From Actinomycetes bacterium (GTDB taxonomy: Bacteria; Actinomycetota; Actinomycetes; Mycobacteriales; Mycobacteriaceae), in assembly GCA_023416315.1 (NCBI GenBank), contig JAEZIA010000410.1:1-10513 (forward strand): a DNA stretch of 10,513 nucleotides. Reading direction: 5' to 3'. The notes beneath the pieces were generated by a model. That model made no database searches. It saw only the letters and a program-made list of their open reading frames with translations, and was not told the origin of the DNA. Positions 8,125 to 10,513 of the stretch are shown here, one piece after another; the stretch's first letter is position 1, and each line of letters starts with the position of its first letter. The position numbers were made by a program, and so were the translations under genes.

Positions 8125-8847
8125 TCAGTCCCACTGGCCGAATTGGGGCTTGAGGATGTGGTTGACGTCCACGCCGACGCCGGCGACCTTGCGTTTGTCG
8201 ATCTCCACCTGGTGCAGATGTGCGGCCGGGTGCGTATAGCCCTTCGGCGAACCCCAGTTGTGCTGCCAGAACCACGAGCCGAGCCCGTCCTGCAGCGCCC
8301 AGTCGATGGTCTTGGAGTTGGCGTACACGCCGACGCGCTGATGGCCGATCACCGACTCCCAGGCCCGCAGGTACGGCGCCACCTGGGTCTTGTACTGGTC
8401 ATAGGTGGGGTCGTCGTCGATGGACACATAGATCGGTGCGGCGACCGGCCCGCCCGCCGCGGTGTGCAGCTGCCAGCCCCGTTTGGCGTGCATCAAGCCG
8501 GCCTGCTGGCCGCCCAGCCAGTCGGCGGTGTCCTGCTTGCCGAACTGGTAGTTGGACACGATCTTCAAGCCGGCCTGATAAAGGTCGCGGGCTTCGTCGA
8601 GCGCAATGGGCTTGCCCAGCATCCAATCTCCGCCCGGGCGCCGATCCGAGACGTATCGGATGGCGCCGAGGGCGCCGGACGCCTTCAAGTCGGTGGCGCT
8701 GATGACGCCGGCGGCGTAGTCCAGCAGCACGCCCAGAGGCGCGGCGGTCGCGGTGGCCGGGGCAAGATTCGACGCCAGAGTTCCCAGACCCAGCGCGGCC
8801 GGGGTGACGGCGGCCAGTTTCAGCACTTCGCGGCGCGTCACGGACAC
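8125..8847 (-). CDS. Tat-exported DUF1906 (glycoside hydrolase-like) protein, Rv2525c homolog
   Basis: A 240-residue protein with a Tat signal peptide: twin-arginine motif TRREVLK (4-10), a hydrophobic Ala/Leu stretch to about residue 28, and an AxA-type cleavage site near 33-36. No lipobox cysteine is present, so the product should be soluble outside the membrane. The mature part matches the DUF1906 family, a TIM-barrel fold resembling glycoside hydrolases: LLDYAAG (41-47), YVSIDDDP (140-147), GVYANS (173-178), WFWQHNW (192-198), HLHQ (210-213) and VGVDVN (224-229). M. tuberculosis Rv2525c has this fold and is a Tat substrate linked to beta-lactam response; no enzyme activity is established, to my knowledge. 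The GTG at 8845-8847 gives MSV, matching Rv2525c as I recall it. A second in-frame GTG (8839-8841) has GAGG nine bases upstream and would keep the Tat motif. The gene lies between fas and a divergent ABC operon, as in Rv2524c–Rv2525c synteny on the fas side. Confidence 0.92.
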   Translation of the reverse strand: MSVTRREVLKLAAVTPAALGLGTLASNLAPATATAAPLGVLLDYAAGVISATDLKASGALGAIRYVSDRRPGGDWMLGKPIALDEARDLYQAGLKIVSNYQFGKQDTADWLGGQQAGLMHAKRGWQLHTAAGGPVAAPIYVSIDDDPTYDQYKTQVAPYLRAWESVIGHQRVGVYANSKTIDWALQDGLGSWFWQHNWGSPKGYTHPAAHLHQVEIDKRKVAGVGVDVNHILKPQFGQWD

Positions 8848-8854
8848 GCGCCTC

Positions 8855-8860
8855 AGAATA
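8855..8860 (-). promoter_or_regulatory. Probable -10 element of the DUF1906 gene (leaderless)
   Basis: TATTCT on the minus strand fits the mycobacterial TANNNT consensus. Seven bases separate it from the GTG at 8847, so initiation at the usual distance would fall on or next to the first base of the start codon, giving a leaderless mRNA. GAGG three bases before this GTG is too close to act as its ribosome binding site. Confidence 0.5.
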
Positions 8861-8995
8861 TGACAACTACCTCAGCATCCCCATCTACGACACTGGTCAC
8901 ATCTGCATCAGCCTCGCGTGGTCGCGAATCCGGTCGCCTAGACGTGCCGCGACCGGCGAATCGGTGATGACGCTGCGACTTCACAACTCAATCCG

Positions 8996-9001
8996 TACGA
9001 T
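8996..9001 (+). promoter_or_regulatory. Probable -10 element of the ABC operon (leaderless)
   Basis: TACGAT fits TANNNT and ends six bases before the ATG at 9008, so transcription should begin at or beside the A of the start codon. The 25 bases before the ATG contain no Shine-Dalgarno-like purine run, in agreement with leaderless translation. No good -35 was found. Confidence 0.5.
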
Positions 9002-9007
9002 CCACCC

Positions 9008-10039
9008 ATGCCGCCGGTCCCGTCTGCCGCACCCCAGATCGAGTTGCGCGGCGTGCGGAAGGTCTTCGGTGAGGTGACCGCCGTCGAGGGTGCGGACCTG
9101 TCCGTCGCCGACGGTGAACTCTTCGCGATCCTCGGGCCGTCGGGTTCGGGCAAGACCACGGTGCTGCGGATGATCGCCGGCTTCGAACAGCCGACCGCAG
9201 GAACCGTTCACCTCGGTGGCATCGACGTCACCGCGCTGCCGCCGGCCAAGCGCGACACCAACACCGTCTTCCAGGATTACGCGCTGTTCCCGCACATGAC
9301 GGTCGCCCAGAACGTCGAATACGGGCTCAAGGTCAAAGGGGTGCCCAAGGCCGAGCGCCGCGAACGCACCGGGGCGGCGCTGGAGATGGTCCGGCTGTCC
9401 GGGCACGCCGCCCGCAAGCCCGCACAGCTTTCCGGCGGTCAGCAGCAGCGGGTCGCCCTGGCCCGTGCACTGGTGGGCCGGCCCAAGGTGCTGCTGCTCG
9501 ACGAGCCGCTCGGCGCGCTGGACCTCAAGCTGCGCGAGCAGATGCAGGTGGAGCTCAAGGCAATTCAGCGTGAGGTCGGCATCACGTTCGTGATCGTCAC
9601 CCACGACCAGGACGAGGCGCTCACGCTGTGCGACCGGCTCGCGGTGTTCAACGACGGCCGCATCGAGCAGGTCGGCGCGGCGCGTGAGGTGTACGAGAAC
9701 CCCGCCAACCGCTTCGTCGCCGACTTCGTCGGCACCTCCAATGTGGTCGACGGCGCGACGGCTGAAGCGCTCGTCGGGCAGGCCGGCACCGTGGCGATCC
9801 GCCCCGAGCGCATCGTCCTGGTACCCGCCGACGGGCCCGTTCCGACCGGAATGCGCAGTGTCACAGCCCAAGTCGCCGAAGTGGTCTATGCCGGGCCAAT
9901 CACCCGGGTGGCCGCCGACGCCTCCGGTGTCCGGTTGACGGCAACGCTGCTGTCGGCCGAGGCCTCCACCGACATCGCCCACGGCGCGACCGTCGTCCTG
10001 GCCTGGCCAGACAGCGCCGTCCGATCCCTGTCCGCCTAA
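9008..10039 (+). CDS. ABC transporter ATP-binding protein, PotA-type (probable polyamine uptake)
   Basis: A complete 343-residue cytoplasmic ATPase that would power an importer by binding two permease subunits. Visible motifs: Walker A GPSGSGKTT (43-51), Q-loop Gln89 in VFQDYALFPHMTV, signature LSGGQQQR (141-148), Walker B VLLLDEP with Asp165/Glu166, D-loop ALD (170-172) and switch His199. After the ATPase domain a C-terminal extension of about 100 residues begins with IRPERI and fits a TOBE domain, as in the PotA/UgpC/MalK group. The motif set and length are intact. PotA-type is preferred over sugar or phosphonate importers because the next gene encodes a PotD-like binding protein; the substrate remains inferred. 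It is the first gene of its operon and diverges from the DUF1906 gene. The ATG at 9008 follows a likely leaderless promoter; no better in-frame start was seen. Confidence 0.93.
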   Translation: MPPVPSAAPQIELRGVRKVFGEVTAVEGADLSVADGELFAILGPSGSGKTTVLRMIAGFEQPTAGTVHLGGIDVTALPPAKRDTNTVFQDYALFPHMTVAQNVEYGLKVKGVPKAERRERTGAALEMVRLSGHAARKPAQLSGGQQQRVALARALVGRPKVLLLDEPLGALDLKLREQMQVELKAIQREVGITFVIVTHDQDEALTLCDRLAVFNDGRIEQVGAAREVYENPANRFVADFVGTSNVVDGATAEALVGQAGTVAIRPERIVLVPADGPVPTGMRSVTAQVAEVVYAGPITRVAADASGVRLTATLLSAEASTDIAHGATVVLAWPDSAVRSLSA

Positions 10040-10041
10040 CC

Positions 10042-10047
10042 GAGGAG
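10042..10047 (+). promoter_or_regulatory. Ribosome binding site of the solute-binding lipoprotein gene
   Basis: GAGGAG begins three bases after the ATPase stop codon and ends six bases before the ATG at 10054, a near-ideal position. It indicates translation of the second gene from a shared mRNA. Confidence 0.8.
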
Positions 10048-10053
10048 CTCGCC

Positions 10054-10513
10054 ATGAGAACCACCACCCGCCGCCTCGGCGTCACGCTGGCCGTGTGCGC
10101 CGCACTGGTCGCCGCCTGTTCGAGCTCCACCGACAGCGGTGGCGGCGGCACCACCGCACCGCCGAAGATGGAACCGCTCTCGGCGCTCGGCCAGGGCGAG
10201 GGACAACTCAACCTGATCGCGTGGCCGGGCTATGCCGAGGACGGCTCCAACGACCCGAAGGTCGACTGGGTGCATCCGTTCGAGCAGAAGACCGGCTGCA
10301 AGGTCAACGTCAAGATCGGCAACACCTCCGACGAAATGCTGCAGCTCATGCGCACCGGCCAGTACGACGGCGTCTCGGCGTCCGGCGACGCGACGCTGCG
10401 GCTGATCTACGCCGGCGACGTCGCCCCGGTCAACACCGCGTTGGTGCCCAACTACGAGACAATCTCGGCGTTCCTCAAGGACAAGCCGTGGAACTCGGTG
10501 AACGGCCAGATGT
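10054..10513 (+). CDS. Solute-binding lipoprotein of ABC importer, PotD-like, 3' end beyond window
   Basis: The first 153 residues of an extracytoplasmic substrate-binding protein; the gene runs off the right edge. A lipoprotein signal peptide is clear: MRTTTRR basic start, hydrophobic core, and lipobox VAAC with Cys22 as the lipidated residue, followed by a Ser/Gly/Thr-rich tether. The mature part opens with LNLIAWPGYAEDG, then a helix ending FEQKTGCKV and the stretch NTSDEMLQLMRTGQYDGV. This order of an initial beta strand, 'F-x-x-x-T-G' helix and 'E-M-x-x-L-x-x-x-x-Y-D' segment is typical of the spermidine/putrescine-binding PotD/PotF family. The start lies 14 bases after the ATPase stop, so the two genes are almost surely cotranscribed, and permease genes are expected downstream. 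The exact ligand cannot be read from the N-terminal part alone; other cationic or small organic solutes are possible. Confidence 0.88.
   Translation, partial: MRTTTRRLGVTLAVCAALVAACSSSTDSGGGGTTAPPKMEPLSALGQGEGQLNLIAWPGYAEDGSNDPKVDWVHPFEQKTGCKVNVKIGNTSDEMLQLMRTGQYDGVSASGDATLRLIYAGDVAPVNTALVPNYETISAFLKDKPWNSVNGQM

Larger units (their letters stand above)
8848..9007. promoter_or_regulatory. Divergent intergenic region between DUF1906 gene and ABC operon
   Basis: This 160-base stretch has no gene. It must hold the promoters of both outward-facing genes. I find exactly one TANNNT hexamer on each strand, and each lies next to the start codon it would serve. No clear -35 TTGACA and no strong operator-like dyad were seen. 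Confidence 0.7.

Noticed and set aside
7823..8239. Open frame of 138 codons on the plus strand across the fas upstream region
   Set aside because: It runs into the antisense of the DUF1906 gene, has mixed composition and shows no domain or good ribosome binding site. The part outside genes is better explained as regulatory DNA.
8981..9982. Open frame of 333 codons on the minus strand opposite the ABC ATPase gene
   Set aside because: It mirrors the ATPase gene codon by codon and has no motifs, while the plus-strand frame carries every ABC signature.
1..10513. Search for mobile elements, CRISPR arrays, tRNA or rRNA genes
   Set aside because: No transposase or integrase reading frame, no regularly spaced direct repeats and no recognisable tRNA or rRNA sequence; nearly all bases belong to four coherent genes and two short gaps.

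Overview
The window looks like part of a mycobacterial chromosome, most likely a fast-growing Mycolicibacterium-type species. It is GC-rich, with strong G/C preference at third codon positions. It encodes a bacterial type I fatty acid synthase (FAS-I), a hallmark of Mycobacteriales, and next to it a Tat-exported DUF1906 protein that I recognise as the counterpart of M. tuberculosis Rv2525c. The pair fas–Rv2525c-like reproduces the Rv2524c–Rv2525c order of M. tuberculosis. The species call is inference from protein resemblance and synteny recalled from memory; no search was run.

Layout. (1) 1-7645, minus strand: the fas gene from its GTG start through 2,548 uninterrupted codons, leaving the window at base 1 just as the ketoacyl synthase domain begins. 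(2) 7646-8124: a 479-base non-coding region upstream of fas, unusually rich in short inverted repeats and GTTAC/GTAAC words, with no consensus -10 hexamer on the fas strand. I infer that it is the regulatory region of fas. (3) 8125-8847, minus strand: the Tat-secreted DUF1906 protein. (4) 8848-9007: a 160-base divergent intergenic region whose only TANNNT hexamer on each strand lies 6-7 bases before each flanking start codon, which suggests two leaderless transcripts. (5) 9008-10039, plus strand: a PotA-type ABC transporter ATPase. (6) 10054 to the window end, plus strand: the N-terminal part of a PotD-like solute-binding lipoprotein, probably in the same operon.

How the genes fit together. 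FAS-I makes long-chain acyl-CoAs in the cytoplasm for membrane lipids and as primers for mycolic acid synthesis. The exported DUF1906 protein acts outside the membrane on an unknown target, probably in the cell envelope. The ABC genes begin an uptake operon, probably for polyamines or a similar cationic solute, whose permease genes should lie to the right of the window. I see no mobile element, CRISPR array, tRNA or rRNA, and no clear new system. The most interesting parts are the two intergenic regions.
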